Source: Bryobacteraceae bacterium
GTDB lineage: Bacteria > Acidobacteriota > Terriglobia > Bryobacterales > Bryobacteraceae
Assembly (NCBI GenBank): GCA_019748195.1
Contig: JAIEPW010000011.1
Location: forward strand, 124,001-188,000
DNA: 64,000 bases
Direction of reading: 5' to 3'
Shown here: positions 50,124 through 61,855 of the stretch, one piece after another
Layout: the number at the start of each line of letters is the position of its first letter
How positions within the stretch are numbered: the first letter of the stretch is position 1
Program-made: the position numbers and the translations under genes
The notes under the pieces: model-generated
What the model was told of the DNA's origin: nothing
What the model saw: the letters and a program-made list of their open reading frames with translations, nothing else
Database searches by the model: none

Positions 50124-52091
50124 TCACCGCCGCGTCACCAGCAGCGTCCGCCAGGAAGTGTTCCCCGCCGCATCGCGAGCCCGGATCGTGATCGCGTTGT
50201 TGCCGTACGACAGCGGGACGCTCGCAGTCCACGATGTCGTCCCCGCGGCATCGCCGGTCAATCCAAGATTCGTGGTCCACGTGACCGCCGCCACGCCGGA
50301 CGAATCGGCAGCCGATCCGGACACGGCGACCGCCGCCGCGCTCGTCAGAAACGTCGAAGACGATGGCGACGTGATGCGCAGCGAGGGCGCCGTGGTGTCG
50401 CGCGTCTCGCTCCTGTACTGGACTGTGAGTCCGGCTGCCGCCGCTGCTCCAGAGACGGACAGAGCCGCGATGGAGATGTTGTTTACGCCTTCGGCCAGCG
50501 CAATGGGTTGCGTTTCCCAGTTTCCTGTCCCCATCGCGACACCGCTCCCGCCGCGCGAGTTCGCCCACGTCACCCGGCTGATGCCGGAGGCGTGCGACGC
50601 CGTCCCCCGCACCACCACCGTCCGCGACGTGGAAACGAAGGTTCCCCCCGCCGCCGGCGCGGTGATCCGGAGCGCCGGAGCGGTCTCCGAGACGCTCTCC
50701 CGCGACACCGCGACGGATCTCGACGCGCGCGCTCCGGCGGAGTCCTCGGCTTCAATCGTGACGATGTTCCTTCCCGCCAGCAGGGGAACGTCGAACTGAA
50801 ACGCTCCCGTGGTGCGCAGCGTGCCCCCTCCGCCACGGTCGCTGCTCCACCGGATGCTGTAGGGTCCCGCGCCGCCTTCCGCGCTGCCCGTCAACACCAG
50901 TACGCTATCGGTGGTTTTGTCCGGCGTCGCGCCCAGCAACAGCGCCAGCGGCGTGGCGCCGGAGGCGTACAGCGTCCGGATTGCCGCGATGTCGCCCGGC
51001 GACAGTTGCGATGCCCGGCGGTAGAACGGATACATCACATCTCCGGGCGCGTCCGAATGCGCCAGTCCCAGCGCATGGCCCAGCTCGTGCAACGCAACGC
51101 TGAACAAATCCACGTCCACGCCGTTTCGCCACGCCTCATCGCCGTCGAAGTGCAAATCCCCGGCGATCGGCTCCGGGTTCGGAGGCGACGGATAGAACGC
51201 ATGCGCCAGCACCCGGCTGGGTCCATCGAACGGGAAATCATCGCCATGCGACCGCGACCCGAACAGGAAATGCAGATTTCGCGCCGCCGCCGGATTCGTC
51301 CCCTTCGTGAATATCGTCCGCACGTGCCGTGACCACTCCGCCAGCGCCCGCTCAATCTCCAAACGAATGGTGTCGGCGGACAGTTTCTCCGTCAGCGGCC
51401 CGAAGGTGTAGCTGAGCGCCGCCGCGCCTAATCCCGGCCCATCCCAGCCTTCGCCCACCCGCGCGATCAGTTGCGGAATCGTCGTCCCGGAAGCGTACGA
51501 GCGCGAGCACACATGCACCGGCTCGCCTTGACCGAACGCGTCCGGCGCCGGATATACGAACGACACTTCGTCCCAATCGGCGAGATCGCCCAGCAGCTCC
51601 GCGGCTCCCCGAATCCAGATCTGATCCCCCGGCAGGTCCGGATGCCACAACAGATGAAAACCCATCTGAAGCACCAGCGCCATGCCCTCGCCCGGATCCA
51701 CGTCCGGGTGTAGTTCCACCAGAAACTCCGACATCCCCTCCTTCAACAGCGGACTCAGCTTATGCCACCGCGTCAATAACCCGCGCCAGGTGAACTCCAG
51801 CCCCCTCCAGTCCATCCCGTCCGGCGCGGACACGATCATCCCGCCCTCCGGCAGCACCTGTAGCACCCTCGCGCCCCGTTCTTCCAGCGTCCGGATCGCG
51901 TTGGCGTCTGGGTTTTCCGCCCATTCCAGTAGCCAGTGCAGCCGCCCGGCCTGCCTTCGCGGAATCCTCTCCGGATTTTCGCCCTGATCCGCCGCCGGAC
52001 TCGGACCCGACTTCAACGGAAGCCGCGCCTGTCCGGCAAGAAACAGCGTGCATAAACAACCCAGAAGGGCCAACCGGACTGTAGGGGACAC
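50124..52091 (-). CDS. secreted metzincin (matrixin-like) protease with Ig-like repeats
   Basis: A 655-residue exported protein. GTG 52091 gives a signal peptide (VSPTVRLALLGCLCTLFLAG). After a propeptide-like region (about 30-180), the catalytic domain holds HELGHALGLAH (335-345) and the Met-turn DVMYPF (351-356). From about 375 to the end three Ig-like bacterial repeats follow (VLVLTGSAEGGAGPYSIRW, LRITAPAAGGTFVSTSRTVV, LRITSPSSSTFLTSAAAVAV), each with NN/RN-I-x-I/V near its end. The frame is open to 52211, but that start would run into the divergent NHL gene. It probably acts on extracellular proteins. No TIGR03437-like end is seen here. Confidence 0.83.
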   Translation of the reverse strand: MSPTVRLALLGCLCTLFLAGQARLPLKSGPSPAADQGENPERIPRRQAGRLHWLLEWAENPDANAIRTLEERGARVLQVLPEGGMIVSAPDGMDWRGLEFTWRGLLTRWHKLSPLLKEGMSEFLVELHPDVDPGEGMALVLQMGFHLLWHPDLPGDQIWIRGAAELLGDLADWDEVSFVYPAPDAFGQGEPVHVCSRSYASGTTIPQLIARVGEGWDGPGLGAAALSYTFGPLTEKLSADTIRLEIERALAEWSRHVRTIFTKGTNPAAARNLHFLFGSRSHGDDFPFDGPSRVLAHAFYPSPPNPEPIAGDLHFDGDEAWRNGVDVDLFSVALHELGHALGLAHSDAPGDVMYPFYRRASQLSPGDIAAIRTLYASGATPLALLLGATPDKTTDSVLVLTGSAEGGAGPYSIRWSSDRGGGGTLRTTGAFQFDVPLLAGRNIVTIEAEDSAGARASRSVAVSRESVSETAPALRITAPAAGGTFVSTSRTVVVRGTASHASGISRVTWANSRGGSGVAMGTGNWETQPIALAEGVNNISIAALSVSGAAAAAGLTVQYRSETRDTTAPSLRITSPSSSTFLTSAAAVAVSGSAADSSGVAAVTWTTNLGLTGDAAGTTSWTASVPLSYGNNAITIRARDAAGNTSWRTLLVTRR

Positions 52092-52158
52092 AACAGCGCT
52101 TATCGGAATCCCGTGAGAGTTTTCGAGACGTGGGTCCACTTCCTTTTCGAAGACAAAA

Positions 52159-54435
52159 ATGCGAGTCCTCTTCCGATGGTTGTTGCCGTGGCTCGTCCTC
52201 GCTCCGCACACAGCCGGGCAAACGGCTTATACCTCCCGCGTGATCGCCGGAGGGGGCAGCGGCGGCGACGGCGCGCCCGCCATCGACGCTACTCTCCTGC
52301 AGGCTCAAGGGCTTGCCTTTGACGCCTCGGGCAATCTCTACATCGCCGATGCCGCCGACCATCGCGTCCGGCGGGTGGACCGCGCTGGCTCGATTCACAC
52401 TCTGGCCTCAGCCTCCGGCGCCGGACTCCGGTTCCCCTACGGCGTCGCCGTCAGCCGCACCGGCGTCATCCTGGTGACCGACCTTGGCAACGGCCGCGTC
52501 CGCCGCATCCTGCCCGGCGGCGGCATCGAAACCGCCGCCTCCGGGTTCCTCGCGCCCCGCAACGTCGCCTTTGCCCACGATGGCGGCTGGTACGTATCCG
52601 ATTTCGAGGCCCATCGCGTCTACCGCGTGTCCCCCTCGGGAGAAGTTTCCGTCCTGGCCGGCGCGGGCGCCAAAGGCTACAGCGGCGACGGTGGACCCGC
52701 GCTCGCCGCCCGCCTCAGCCACCCGGCCGGCATCGCCGTCGATAGTGAGGGCTCGGTCTACATCGCCGACAGCGGCAACCACGCCGTCCGCAAAATCCGC
52801 GGCGGCGTGATCTCCACCCTCCTCACCGCCGCCACCCCAGCCGGCCTCGCCATCGACGTCGTGGACACGCTCTACGTCGCCGATCCGGGAAGCGGCCAGA
52901 TCCTCCGCCGCACCCCCGACGGCCGCACCGGCATCCTGCGGACGCAGGCCGCCGACATCGCCGTCCGGCGGGACGGCGCCGTTCTGATTGCGCGCGGCCA
53001 TGAAGTGAGCGAGCTTGAGCCGGACGGAAGCACACGTCTGGTTGCCGGGTCGGCCCAGCCTTCCGGTGAAAACGGCCCGGCGACCGGGGCGCGGCTGCGA
53101 TCGCCCACCGGCCTCGCGCTCGATAACCTGGGAAATCTATATTTTTCCGAGCGAACCGCGAATCGCCTCCGCATCCTCACCCCGGCCGGCAGTATCCACA
53201 CCGTCCAGAACGGCAACCTGGCCGCTCCGGGCGGGCTTGCCGCCGCACCCGATGGCGGCATCTACGTCGCCGATACCGGCCGCCACCGCATCCGCCGCAT
53301 CTCCCGCTCCGGGCGGATAACGGAAATCGCGGGAAGCGGCGAAGCTGGGTTTGCGGGCGACAACGGTCCGGCGACGGCCGCCCGGCTGAACGCCCCTGAG
53401 GCCGTTCTGCTGGCCCCGGACGGCGCCTTGTGGATCGCCGACAGCGGAAATGGCCGAATTCGCGTGGTAGATCGCGATGGCCGCATTCGCACCGCGCTGG
53501 ACTCGCTGATCGCTCCCTCTGGGCTGATTTTTGACCCCCAAGGGGCCCTCTGGATCGCCGAAACAGGCCGTCTAAGGGTGCTAAAAGTGGCAATTTCCGG
53601 CACTTTAGAGGCCGTTGGAGGCCCTTTAAGCGCCACTTCGCTCGCCTTTACGCCCGATGGCACGCCGCTGGCGGCGGGCAACGGGCTGTGGCGCTGGAAC
53701 GGCGTTTTGTGGGAGCCGATCGCCGTCTCCGGCCCTAGCCCGAAGCGGATTTCCGCGCTCGTTTCCGCGGGCGACGGTTCCTTCTATGTAACTGATTCAG
53801 AGAGTGATCTTGTGTTTCACCTGGCGCCCAAGGCAGCCGATCCGCCGGGCGCGATCGCGGTGTTGGAGGTACGCAACGCGGCCACCGGTGCGCCCGGCCC
53901 CGTGGCCCCGGGAATGCTGATTTCGGTGCCGGCGCTCGCCGGGGCGCCGAACCGCGGGTTGTTCGCCGGCGGGACGGCCTGTGAGATCCTCGATTCCGCG
54001 CGTGGCATCGCATTGATTCCAAACAACATACAGATCAATCGGGTGGTCGTGCTGGAGCTTCGCGAGGGGCCGGAGGTGCGCGCCATGGCCTCGGTTCCGG
54101 TGGCTGAAGCCGCGCCGGGGCTCTTCTCCAACTTGGGAACGGCGAGCGCGGTACGCGAAGACGGGATGGTTATCTCGGACCAGGCGCCGGCAATCCGAGG
54201 CTCGGTCGTAGCCATGTTTGCGACCGGCGAGGGCCGCAGCGGTTTGCCGGTTTCTGTCACGATTGGCGGTATCGACGCCGAAGTGCTTGCAGCCGTTCCG
54301 GCGCCTGGCTTCCCGGGACTGTTTCAGGTGAACATCCGCGTTCCGGGAGGCTTCCTGACCGCCGGACGCCACCCCGTCATTCTGCGCGCCGGCGAGCACT
54401 TCAGCCAGCCGGGCGTCTTCCTGCCCGTCCAGTAG
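52159..54435 (+). CDS. secreted NHL-repeat propeller with TIGR03437-like C-terminal domain
   Basis: A 758-residue exported protein with signal peptide MRVLFRWLLPWLVLAPHTAG. Residues about 30-540 carry NHL repeats, e.g. QGLAFDASGNLYIADAADHRVRRV, GIAVDSEGSVYIADSGNHAVRKI, GLAAAPDGGIYVADTGRHRIRRI, forming one or two propellers. The last 200 residues (VLEVRNAATGAPGPVAPGML, APGLFSNLGTASAVREDG, PVSVTIGGIDAEVLAAVPAP, GLFQVNIRVPGGFLTAG) are the clearest Solibacter-type C-terminal domain in the window. It probably binds a ligand at the cell surface. It is divergent from the second metzincin. Confidence 0.88.
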   Translation: MRVLFRWLLPWLVLAPHTAGQTAYTSRVIAGGGSGGDGAPAIDATLLQAQGLAFDASGNLYIADAADHRVRRVDRAGSIHTLASASGAGLRFPYGVAVSRTGVILVTDLGNGRVRRILPGGGIETAASGFLAPRNVAFAHDGGWYVSDFEAHRVYRVSPSGEVSVLAGAGAKGYSGDGGPALAARLSHPAGIAVDSEGSVYIADSGNHAVRKIRGGVISTLLTAATPAGLAIDVVDTLYVADPGSGQILRRTPDGRTGILRTQAADIAVRRDGAVLIARGHEVSELEPDGSTRLVAGSAQPSGENGPATGARLRSPTGLALDNLGNLYFSERTANRLRILTPAGSIHTVQNGNLAAPGGLAAAPDGGIYVADTGRHRIRRISRSGRITEIAGSGEAGFAGDNGPATAARLNAPEAVLLAPDGALWIADSGNGRIRVVDRDGRIRTALDSLIAPSGLIFDPQGALWIAETGRLRVLKVAISGTLEAVGGPLSATSLAFTPDGTPLAAGNGLWRWNGVLWEPIAVSGPSPKRISALVSAGDGSFYVTDSESDLVFHLAPKAADPPGAIAVLEVRNAATGAPGPVAPGMLISVPALAGAPNRGLFAGGTACEILDSARGIALIPNNIQINRVVVLELREGPEVRAMASVPVAEAAPGLFSNLGTASAVREDGMVISDQAPAIRGSVVAMFATGEGRSGLPVSVTIGGIDAEVLAAVPAPGFPGLFQVNIRVPGGFLTAGRHPVILRAGEHFSQPGVFLPVQ

Positions 54436-54475
54436 AGTTGACACTGCCGGCATCCGCGTCGGACAGTGATACTTC

Positions 54476-56020
54476 ATGATCAACCGTCTGGAAGAGGTCC
54501 GCCGCCGCCACGCCAACGCCGAGGCCGGGGGAGGCGAAGAGCGCCGCCGCCGGCAGCACAAGGAAGGCAAGCTCTCCGCCCGGGAACGTCTGGAACTACT
54601 GCTGGACGAAGGCTCGTTCCAGGAACTGGACAAGCTGGTTCGCCACCGCTGCCGCGACTTCGGCATGGAGGAACAGGTGATTGAAGGGGACGGTTTCGTC
54701 ACCGGGTGGGGCAGCGTTCATGGCCGCACGGTGTGCGTTTTCGCCCAGGACTTCACCGTTTTCGGCGGTTCGCTGTCGGAAGCCAACGCGCAGAAGATTT
54801 GCAAGGTGATGGACCTGGCGATGAAGACCGGTTGTCCGGTGATCGGGCTGAACGACTCCGGGGGAGCGCGCATCCAGGAAGGCGTGGCCTCGTTGGGCGG
54901 CTACGCCGACATCTTCCTGCGGAACACGCTGGCATCGGGCGTTGTGCCGCAGATCTCGGCGATCATGGGCGCTTGCGCGGGAGGCGCCGTGTATTCGCCG
55001 GCCATCACCGATTTCGTCTTCATGGTGGACAAGACCAGCAACATGTTCGTCACCGGTCCGGACGTGATCCGCACCGTCACGCATGAGGAAGTGACCAAGG
55101 AAGAGCTGGGCGGGGCGCTGACCCATAACACGCGCAGCGGCGTGGCTCATTTCCTGGCCGCGGACGACGCCGAGTGCCTGCGGATGATCCGCGAGCTGCT
55201 GCGCTACATCCCGCAGAACAATCAGGATCCGCCTCCCCGCGCCGCCTGCACGGACCCGGCGGATCGCATGGACCCGAGGCTGGACAGCATTGTCCCGGCG
55301 GAATCGAACGTTCCCTACGACATCAAGGACATCATCCACGCGGTTGTCGATCTCGGCGCGTTCTTCGAGGTTCAGGAGCACTTCGCGCAGAACATCGTAG
55401 TGGGATTCGCGCACCTGGACGGCCGGCCGGTGGGGATCGTCGCCAACCAGCCGGCCTTCCTCGCCGGATGCCTGGACATCAACTCCTCAGTGAAGGGCGC
55501 GCGTTTCGTGCGCTTTTGCGATGCGTTCAATATTCCGATCGTCACGTTCGAGGACGTGCCCGGATTTCTCCCCGGAACGGAACAGGAATTCGGGGGCATC
55601 ATCCGCCACGGCGCGAAGCTGTTGTACGCCTACTGCGAAGCAACGGTACCCAAGATTACGGTGATTACCCGCAAGGCTTATGGAGGCGCCTACTGCGTGA
55701 TGGGCTCGAAGCACATCCGCACCGACATCAATCTGGCCTATCCGACCGCGGAGATCGCCGTGATGGGGGCGGAGGGCGCGGTGAATATCCTGTACCGCCG
55801 GGAGATCGGAGGGGCGGCGGACGCGGAAGGGGTGCGGCAGAGCAAGATCGAGGAGTACAAGGACCGTTTCGCCAATCCGTTTGTGGCCGCGGAGCGGGGC
55901 TTCATCGACGACGTGATCGAGCCGCGCGAGACGCGTCCGCGACTGATCGAGGCCTTGCGGGTGCTGGAGACCAAGGTGGACACGATGCCGCGAAAGAAGC
56001 ACGGCAACATACCCCTCTAG
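54476..56020 (+). CDS. acyl-CoA (propionyl-CoA type) carboxylase beta subunit
   Basis: A 514-residue carboxyltransferase that moves CO2 from carboxybiotin to an acyl-CoA, probably propionyl-CoA. [21 protein letters not shown], then [40 protein letters not shown] and [20 protein letters not shown] form the N-half acyl-CoA site, and [31 protein letters not shown] with [17 protein letters not shown] the biotin half. The biotin carboxylase/alpha subunit gene is not adjacent. It starts 40 nt after the NHL gene with no overlap and overlaps the converging hybrid kinase stop by 4 nt. Confidence 0.93.
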   Translation: MINRLEEVRRRHANAEAGGGEERRRRQHKEGKLSARERLELLLDEGSFQELDKLVRHRCRDFGMEEQVIEGDGFVTGWGSVHGRTVCVFAQDFTVFGGSLSEANAQKICKVMDLAMKTGCPVIGLNDSGGARIQEGVASLGGYADIFLRNTLASGVVPQISAIMGACAGGAVYSPAITDFVFMVDKTSNMFVTGPDVIRTVTHEEVTKEELGGALTHNTRSGVAHFLAADDAECLRMIRELLRYIPQNNQDPPPRAACTDPADRMDPRLDSIVPAESNVPYDIKDIIHAVVDLGAFFEVQEHFAQNIVVGFAHLDGRPVGIVANQPAFLAGCLDINSSVKGARFVRFCDAFNIPIVTFEDVPGFLPGTEQEFGGIIRHGAKLLYAYCEATVPKITVITRKAYGGAYCVMGSKHIRTDINLAYPTAEIAVMGAEGAVNILYRREIGGAADAEGVRQSKIEEYKDRFANPFVAAERGFIDDVIEPRETRPRLIEALRVLETKVDTMPRKKHGNIPL

Positions 56021-58572
56021 GTCTTTTTCGACCGGCCGAGCCTGGACTGGATGGCGCGGGTCACGTTGGAGAATTCGTTTTCGATCTCGCGGAAAACGGG
56101 CGAGTCCGGGTTCACGGGTCCGGCGGTAGCCTGCTGCTCGATCTGCCGGCTGAGTTCGGCCAGGCGGACCGCGCCGATCTGGGCGGCGCTTCCCTTCAGG
56201 CTATGAGCGCGCTTCCGGACAGCGTCCGGAGCTCCGCTGCCGGCCGCGGCCTGGATACCGGCCAAGTGCTTCGCGGCGGTGGCCAGGAACAGCGAAAGCA
56301 GGTCCTCGACCACCGGGGCGTCGCCGGAGCTGGCCAGCTCGCTGAGTTGCTGGGGAAGCGCCCAGCAGGGCGCGGCCGGCGCTGCCGGGCCGCGGCCGAC
56401 GGAACGGGAGAAGCGGCGCAGCGCGTTTTCCAGGTCCTCCACCTGAATCGGCTTGGCGACAAAGTCATTCATGCCCGCGTCGAAGCTGGCGCGGCGATCG
56501 CTTTCGAGAACGTTGGCGGTCATGGCGATGATCCAAGGCTGGCGGTCCGGGGCGAGCGTGGCGCGAATCTGGCGGGTGGCGTCGAGGCCGTCCATTTCCG
56601 GCATCTGGATATCCATGAAGATCAGGTCATACTGTTTCTGGGACAACGCCTCCATTGCCTCCACGCCGTTGGTGACGCTGTCCGCCTCGCAGCCAAGTTT
56701 CTGCAGCATCAGCCGGGCGACTTTCTGGTTTACGGGGTTGTCTTCGGCGATCAGGATGGCAAGCCGATCCCGGCCATCGCTCCGGTGCGGCGCGGTGGAA
56801 CACGGCTGACCGGGATTTTCGAGCGCGCGCGCGATTGCTTCGAGCAGGTGCGAGGGGCGCACGGGCGGCGGCAAGGCGCGTCCCGATCCCTCCGGCCGGC
56901 GGGCGCCGATCAGGATCGTGGGAACACCGGCCACCGATCGCAGGCTCTCGATATCCCCAACGGCGAGGATACCGGGGGCGCCGGTGTCCGCCGTGGTGGC
57001 CGGATCGAAGCCCCAGCGGCCGAGGAAAGCGCGAATCGCGCTTTGGAACCCGGGATCGGCGAAGCGGGTCAGCACCCGCGCGTTCCGTGAGGTTACGGGA
57101 AGGCGAAGGACGTCGGCGAGCCTGGCGGCGGCCGGGCTCGCCTTCACCCGGATCGTGAAGCGAAACGTCGAGCCTTTGCCCTCGGTGCTCTCGGCGTGAA
57201 TTTCGCCGCCCATCATCTCCACGAGGCGCTTGCTGATGGAGAGACCGAGGCCCGTTCCGCCGTACTGGCGCGCCGTGGAAGTCTCCGCCTGGCTGAATTC
57301 GCGGAACAGCCTGGACATGCCGGCGGCAGGAATTCCGACGCCGCTGTCTCGCACCGAGAAGTGCAGCACCCATTCATCCTCGCCCTGCGGATGTCCTTCG
57401 ATCTCCAGAATCACGCTCCCCCGCGGGGTAAACTTCGCGGCATTGCCCAGCAGGTTGGAGAGCACCTGGCGCAGCCGGGCGCAATCGCCGGTGACCACCG
57501 CGGGCAGGCCGGGGTGGGGAAAACACGCGGCCTGCAAGTCCTTCTGGATCACCTGCGGCGCGATGACATCCAGGCTGGCTTCGACGCAGGCTAACAAGTC
57601 GAACTCGCGATTCTCGAGCTCCAGCCGCCCAGCCTGGATCTTGGCCAGGTCCAGCACTTCGTTGAGAAGGGCCAGGACGCTGTCCCCGCTTCTCCGGATG
57701 GTCTGGACGTACTCACGCTGTCCGGGGGAGAGCGGCTCCGCCAACAACAGGCTGGCCATGCCGATCATGGCATTCAACGGGGTCCGGATCTCATGGCTGA
57801 GCCGCGAGATAAACTCGCTTTGCGCCCGCGAAGCGGCTTCCGCCGCGCGGCGCGCATCCACCGACGCCTGGCGCGCGCGCACGCGCTCTCCCGCTTCCCG
57901 CGTGCATCCCCGCAGACCCGCGACGCTCCCCGAAGCATCCCGAAACGCCGCCGCCGTCAGTTGTTTCCAGCCGGTTTCGCCGGCCGGCGTCCGGCCGGGA
58001 AACTCCGGGCTGCAGACCGGCGAAGCGGTGAGCATCGCGTTCTCGAGCAGCGATCGCAGATCCTGGCGATGTTCCTCGGCCGCCATCTCCAACAGGGAAC
58101 GCCCGATCAAGGACTCCGGCGCTTCTCCGAAAAACTCGGCTGCCCGGTCGGTTACATAAGTCAAACGCAAGGCGCGGTCGGTTTCCCAGAAATACTCCGC
58201 CACCAGATTCTGGATATCGCGCAAGCGGGCTTCGGCGCACTCCGCCTGGCGCTGGGCCTGCTTGCGCGGGGTTGCGTCCGCGACCACCGCCATCCAGCCC
58301 GGCGCGTCCGGAGCGCGCTTCCAGACCTCCAGTTCCAGCCACCGCCCGGCGATCTCGCGTTCGCCCCTCCAACCGTCCGCGCCTTCCCGCAATCCCTGGA
58401 AATCGCCGCCGCACCAAACCGCAAGAGTTGTGCCGGGGGGGTACGATCCCAGCAATCTACGCGCGGTTCCATCGGCGTACCGCACCACGCTATTGGAATC
58501 CGCGGCCAGAACGCCAGTTCCGGCCGACCCCCAGAACTCGTCGATACCGTTTTGCCAACAAAGATCGCACAC
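56017..58572 (-). CDS. hybrid sensor histidine kinase (PAS, HisKA, HATPase, receiver, HPt)
   Basis: An 851-residue cytosolic phosphorelay protein. A PAS-type sensor region (about 20-230, two domains) has no membrane segment. The H-box [20 protein letters not shown] (H260) is followed by the ATPase boxes [22 protein letters not shown] and [16 protein letters not shown] degenerate receiver-like segment (about 490-600) precedes the good receiver ([35 protein letters not shown]) and an HPt domain ([17 protein letters not shown]790). It relays phosphate to an unlinked regulator. The signal is unknown; no partner regulator is adjacent. Confidence 0.92.
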   Translation of the reverse strand: MCDLCWQNGIDEFWGSAGTGVLAADSNSVVRYADGTARRLLGSYPPGTTLAVWCGGDFQGLREGADGWRGEREIAGRWLELEVWKRAPDAPGWMAVVADATPRKQAQRQAECAEARLRDIQNLVAEYFWETDRALRLTYVTDRAAEFFGEAPESLIGRSLLEMAAEEHRQDLRSLLENAMLTASPVCSPEFPGRTPAGETGWKQLTAAAFRDASGSVAGLRGCTREAGERVRARQASVDARRAAEAASRAQSEFISRLSHEIRTPLNAMIGMASLLLAEPLSPGQREYVQTIRRSGDSVLALLNEVLDLAKIQAGRLELENREFDLLACVEASLDVIAPQVIQKDLQAACFPHPGLPAVVTGDCARLRQVLSNLLGNAAKFTPRGSVILEIEGHPQGEDEWVLHFSVRDSGVGIPAAGMSRLFREFSQAETSTARQYGGTGLGLSISKRLVEMMGGEIHAESTEGKGSTFRFTIRVKASPAAARLADVLRLPVTSRNARVLTRFADPGFQSAIRAFLGRWGFDPATTADTGAPGILAVGDIESLRSVAGVPTILIGARRPEGSGRALPPPVRPSHLLEAIARALENPGQPCSTAPHRSDGRDRLAILIAEDNPVNQKVARLMLQKLGCEADSVTNGVEAMEALSQKQYDLIFMDIQMPEMDGLDATRQIRATLAPDRQPWIIAMTANVLESDRRASFDAGMNDFVAKPIQVEDLENALRRFSRSVGRGPAAPAAPCWALPQQLSELASSGDAPVVEDLLSLFLATAAKHLAGIQAAAGSGAPDAVRKRAHSLKGSAAQIGAVRLAELSRQIEQQATAGPVNPDSPVFREIENEFSNVTRAIQSRLGRSKKT

Positions 58573-58654
58573 GGGGTCCCTCGATCCGCCCGGCGGGCGC
58601 CGGACTGGCCTATGGGGTTCTCATCGGATGCGGCAGTTGGAAAATGAGCAGGAA

Positions 58655-60460
58655 CTAGCGCTGGTTGGCCTTGAGGATCTTCTTCCGCAACCGGATGGAC
58701 TTGGGGGTCACTTCCACGAACTCATCGTCGGCGATGAACTCAATGGCCTGCTCCAGGTTGAGCAGGCGCGGGGGGACCAGCCGGATGGCGTCGTCCGCCG
58801 TGGAGGCCCGCATGTTGGTCAACTTCTTCTCGCGCACGATATTGACGTTGAGGTCCGCGTCGCGGGCGTTCTCACCGATGATCATCCCCTCGTAGATATC
58901 GACGCCAGGGGTAATGAAGATTTCGCCCCGCTCCTGCAGGCCGAAGATGGCGTAGGCGGTGGCGACTCCCGGGCGGTCCGCGATCAGCGCGCCGGTCGGA
59001 CGAGACGGGATATCGCCCTGCCACTCGACGTAACCCTGAAACAGCGAATTCATGATCGCGGTGCCCCGCGTATCGGTGAGCATTTCGCTGCGCAACCCGA
59101 TGAGCCCCCGCGACGGAATCAGGAACTCCAGCCGCGCGCGGCCGGAGCCGTGATTCACCATCTTCGACATCTTGCCCTTGCGCGAGCCCATCTTTTCGAT
59201 GACGACGCCGACGAACTGTTCGGGAACGTCGATCACCAGCAGTTCCTGCGGCTCGTGCAGCTTGCCGTTGATCTGTTTGGTGAGGATCTCGGGCTTGCCG
59301 ACCTGCAACTCATAGCCTTCGCGGCGCATCATCTCGATGAGAATCGCCAATTGCAACTCGCCACGCCCCATCACCTTGAACGCGTCCGGACCGCCGGCCT
59401 CCTCCACCTTGATCGAGACGTTGGTCAGCAGTTCCTTGTCCAGGCGGTCGCGAAGATTCCGGGACGTGACGTACTGGCCCTCGCGTCCGGCGAAGGGCGA
59501 GGTGTTGATGGTGAACGTCATCGCGATGGTCGGCTCGTCGATCTGGATCCTGGGCAGCGGCTGGGGCGTCTCGGCATGCGAGATTGTCTCGCCGATGGTG
59601 ATGCCTTCCACGCCGGCGATGGCCAGCACGTCGCCCGGACGGCCCACGGTCTCATCGACGCGCTTCAATCCCTCAAACGAGTACATCTTGGTAATTCGCG
59701 TCTTCTGAAACGAACCGTCCAGCTTGCAGATGGAGACCTCGTCGCCGTGCTTCAGGACGCCGGAAAAGACGCGCCCGATCCCCAGCCGCCCCAGGTAATC
59801 GGAGTAATCCAGGTTTGCCACCAGAATCTGCAGGACGCCTTCGGGATCGCCGGCGGGAGCGGGAATATGCTCCAGGATGGTTTCAAACAGCGGCCGGAGA
59901 TTCTCGCTCTCTTCTTCCACCGACTTCTTGGCGATGCCGGCCTTGGCGTTGGCGTAAATCACTGGAAAGTTCAACTGGTCCTCACTGGCGTCGAGGTCGA
60001 TGAACAGGTCGTACACCTCGTTCAGAACCTCCTGAATGCGGGCGTCCGGCCGGTCGATCTTGTTGATCACCAGGATGGGAGGGATGCGCGCTTCGAGAGC
60101 CTTGGAGAGCACGTAGCGGGTTTGCGGCAGCGGACCCTCGCTCGCGTCCACCAGCAGGATGACGCCGTCCACGATCTTCATGGCCCGCTCCACTTCGCCG
60201 CCGAAGTCGGAGTGGCCGGGCGTATCGACGATGTTGATCTTCACGTTCTTGTAACGAACGCCGGTGGTCTTCGCCAGAATGGTGATGCCGCGCTCGCGTT
60301 CCAGCTCGTTGGAGTCCATGGCGCGCTCGCCGATCGCCTCGTTTTCGCGGTAGATGCCGCTTTGCCGGAACATGGCGTCCACCAGCGTGGTCTTGCCATG
60401 GTCGACGTGCGCAATGATGGCGATATTCCGGGTAGAAGGGTTCAAAACTTTAGAAGACAT
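58655..60460 (-). CDS. typA: ribosome-associated GTPase BipA/TypA
   Basis: A 601-residue translational GTPase. [20 protein letters not shown] is the P-loop, GITILAKTT switch [18 protein letters not shown] switch II, and [11 protein letters not shown] the guanine motif. The C-terminal TypA-specific part ([20 protein letters not shown]) and the tail [10 protein letters not shown] are present. It binds 70S ribosomes, aids 50S assembly and matters under cold or stress conditions. The frame is open to 60583, but ATG 60460 gives the standard start [18 protein letters not shown]. Confidence 0.95.
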   Translation of the reverse strand: MSSKVLNPSTRNIAIIAHVDHGKTTLVDAMFRQSGIYRENEAIGERAMDSNELERERGITILAKTTGVRYKNVKINIVDTPGHSDFGGEVERAMKIVDGVILLVDASEGPLPQTRYVLSKALEARIPPILVINKIDRPDARIQEVLNEVYDLFIDLDASEDQLNFPVIYANAKAGIAKKSVEEESENLRPLFETILEHIPAPAGDPEGVLQILVANLDYSDYLGRLGIGRVFSGVLKHGDEVSICKLDGSFQKTRITKMYSFEGLKRVDETVGRPGDVLAIAGVEGITIGETISHAETPQPLPRIQIDEPTIAMTFTINTSPFAGREGQYVTSRNLRDRLDKELLTNVSIKVEEAGGPDAFKVMGRGELQLAILIEMMRREGYELQVGKPEILTKQINGKLHEPQELLVIDVPEQFVGVVIEKMGSRKGKMSKMVNHGSGRARLEFLIPSRGLIGLRSEMLTDTRGTAIMNSLFQGYVEWQGDIPSRPTGALIADRPGVATAYAIFGLQERGEIFITPGVDIYEGMIIGENARDADLNVNIVREKKLTNMRASTADDAIRLVPPRLLNLEQAIEFIADDEFVEVTPKSIRLRKKILKANQR

Positions 60461-60506
60461 TTGGGTGGGAACTACTATCGTCGCACGAACCGGGCTCCGG
60501 AATGGG

Positions 60507-61775
60507 CTATTGGAGCAGGTTCCGGCCTTCGCTTCGCGCGGGAGGCTGGATGCCCAGGAGCGCGCTGACGGTGGGGGCGACATCCACCAGCCGCGCCTTC
60601 CCGATCACGCGCGGGCGGATTCCGGGTCCGGCCGCATAAAATGCTCCGCGATCCGCGCGGAAACCGTGGTCGCCGGGGAAACGAGGCCGCGGATCCGGTA
60701 TCGCCGCCGAGTGCAGGAAGTAACCCGGGCGCGCAAGGGCCACAACATCTCCGCTGTGCGCCGGGTGATCGGCATCCGACCGGGGGGAGACTCGATCGAA
60801 GATCGCCGCGCCGTCCGGGTCGCGAGCCGCCCTGAGGATGCGCATCACCGCGGACGGCTGAGAGGTGCGGATGTGCGCCACCGGGCCGTAGGCAAAGATA
60901 CGCGCCTCCGTGCCGCGCAACAGCGAACCGACGGAGACGCCGTGTTTGACGGCGTGGATGTCATGTCCGGAGGCTGCCGCGATGGCAACGTCCGGACCCG
61001 CCGCGTCCATCAATACGCGAAGCGTCCGATCGGCCATGCGGTAGGCGGCGCGAGCCTCCGCCGAAGCGGGCGATGGAAACGCGTGCATTACCGCGTCCAC
61101 GGTGGGATCGTCCACGATGAGCAGATCGTAGGCGCCGGAGCGGATGACGTGCAGCGCCGCGGCGACCTTGAAGGCGCGCAGCCGTTCCACATCCGCCAGG
61201 AAGCGCGGGGGCGGCACGCGGCCCGCGACAAAACCTTCGTGATCCGGGTAGCCCGGCCAGACGCCGGCCGCGGCCGTGATCCCGGAAACGAAGCTCGCCG
61301 GGCTACCCGCGTTGACGGGCCCGGAGCTCGCCTGTCCGCCGGTCAGTACCGATCCCGCGGTGTCGCTCCGCGACCCGGAGGCCAGGACGGGCAGAATATC
61401 GACCACTCGCTTGCCCTGGCGGGCAGCCGCCTCGCGCAGGGTCTCCGCTCCCAGTGGAATCGCGAAGCCGCTGGCGGCCTGGCCCGCCGGATCGCCCAAA
61501 CGGTGCAGCGTATTGCCGGTGATGCCGTGACGGGCCGGGGTGGCGCCGGTGGCGAGCGTGGCCGCCGCCGTCGCAGTGACCGCGCCCGGATCCGGGACGA
61601 GCTCCCGCACTCGCAAGCCCCGCGAGTGGAGCCGCGCAAATCCTCCATCGGCAGGGAGGAGGCCTTCACGGCGGTAAGCATCCACCTGTCGCGCCGCGGC
61701 GCCGCGGACGGTTACCAGGATCACTTTGGGCGGGGGCGCGGCCTGCAGCGCGACCAGCAACATCAGCGCGAGCAT
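60507..61775 (-). CDS. exported alkaline-phosphatase-superfamily protein, partly degenerate
   Basis: A 422-residue protein with a short signal peptide ([16 protein letters not shown]). The fold follows nucleotide pyrophosphatase/phosphodiesterases: nucleophile-like Thr in [22 protein letters not shown] and [20 protein letters not shown] near the end. However, the first metal-binding segment reads [13 protein letters not shown] where most members have D-G; that Asp is missing. It may bind only one metal, use other ligands, or be inactive. It is followed by typA 46 nt downstream and preceded by the MFS gene 80 nt upstream, all on the minus strand. Confidence 0.75.
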   Translation of the reverse strand: MLALMLLVALQAAPPPKVILVTVRGAAARQVDAYRREGLLPADGGFARLHSRGLRVRELVPDPGAVTATAAATLATGATPARHGITGNTLHRLGDPAGQAASGFAIPLGAETLREAAARQGKRVVDILPVLASGSRSDTAGSVLTGGQASSGPVNAGSPASFVSGITAAAGVWPGYPDHEGFVAGRVPPPRFLADVERLRAFKVAAALHVIRSGAYDLLIVDDPTVDAVMHAFPSPASAEARAAYRMADRTLRVLMDAAGPDVAIAAASGHDIHAVKHGVSVGSLLRGTEARIFAYGPVAHIRTSQPSAVMRILRAARDPDGAAIFDRVSPRSDADHPAHSGDVVALARPGYFLHSAAIPDPRPRFPGDHGFRADRGAFYAAGPGIRPRVIGKARLVDVAPTVSALLGIQPPARSEGRNLLQ

Positions 61776-61855
61776 GACCGAGAGTACTCTTCGCCCGGCC
61801 CCGGCGCTATCGCCTCCGCCCCTTCAGGCCCTGCCGTCCGCCACAAGCCGGCGAC

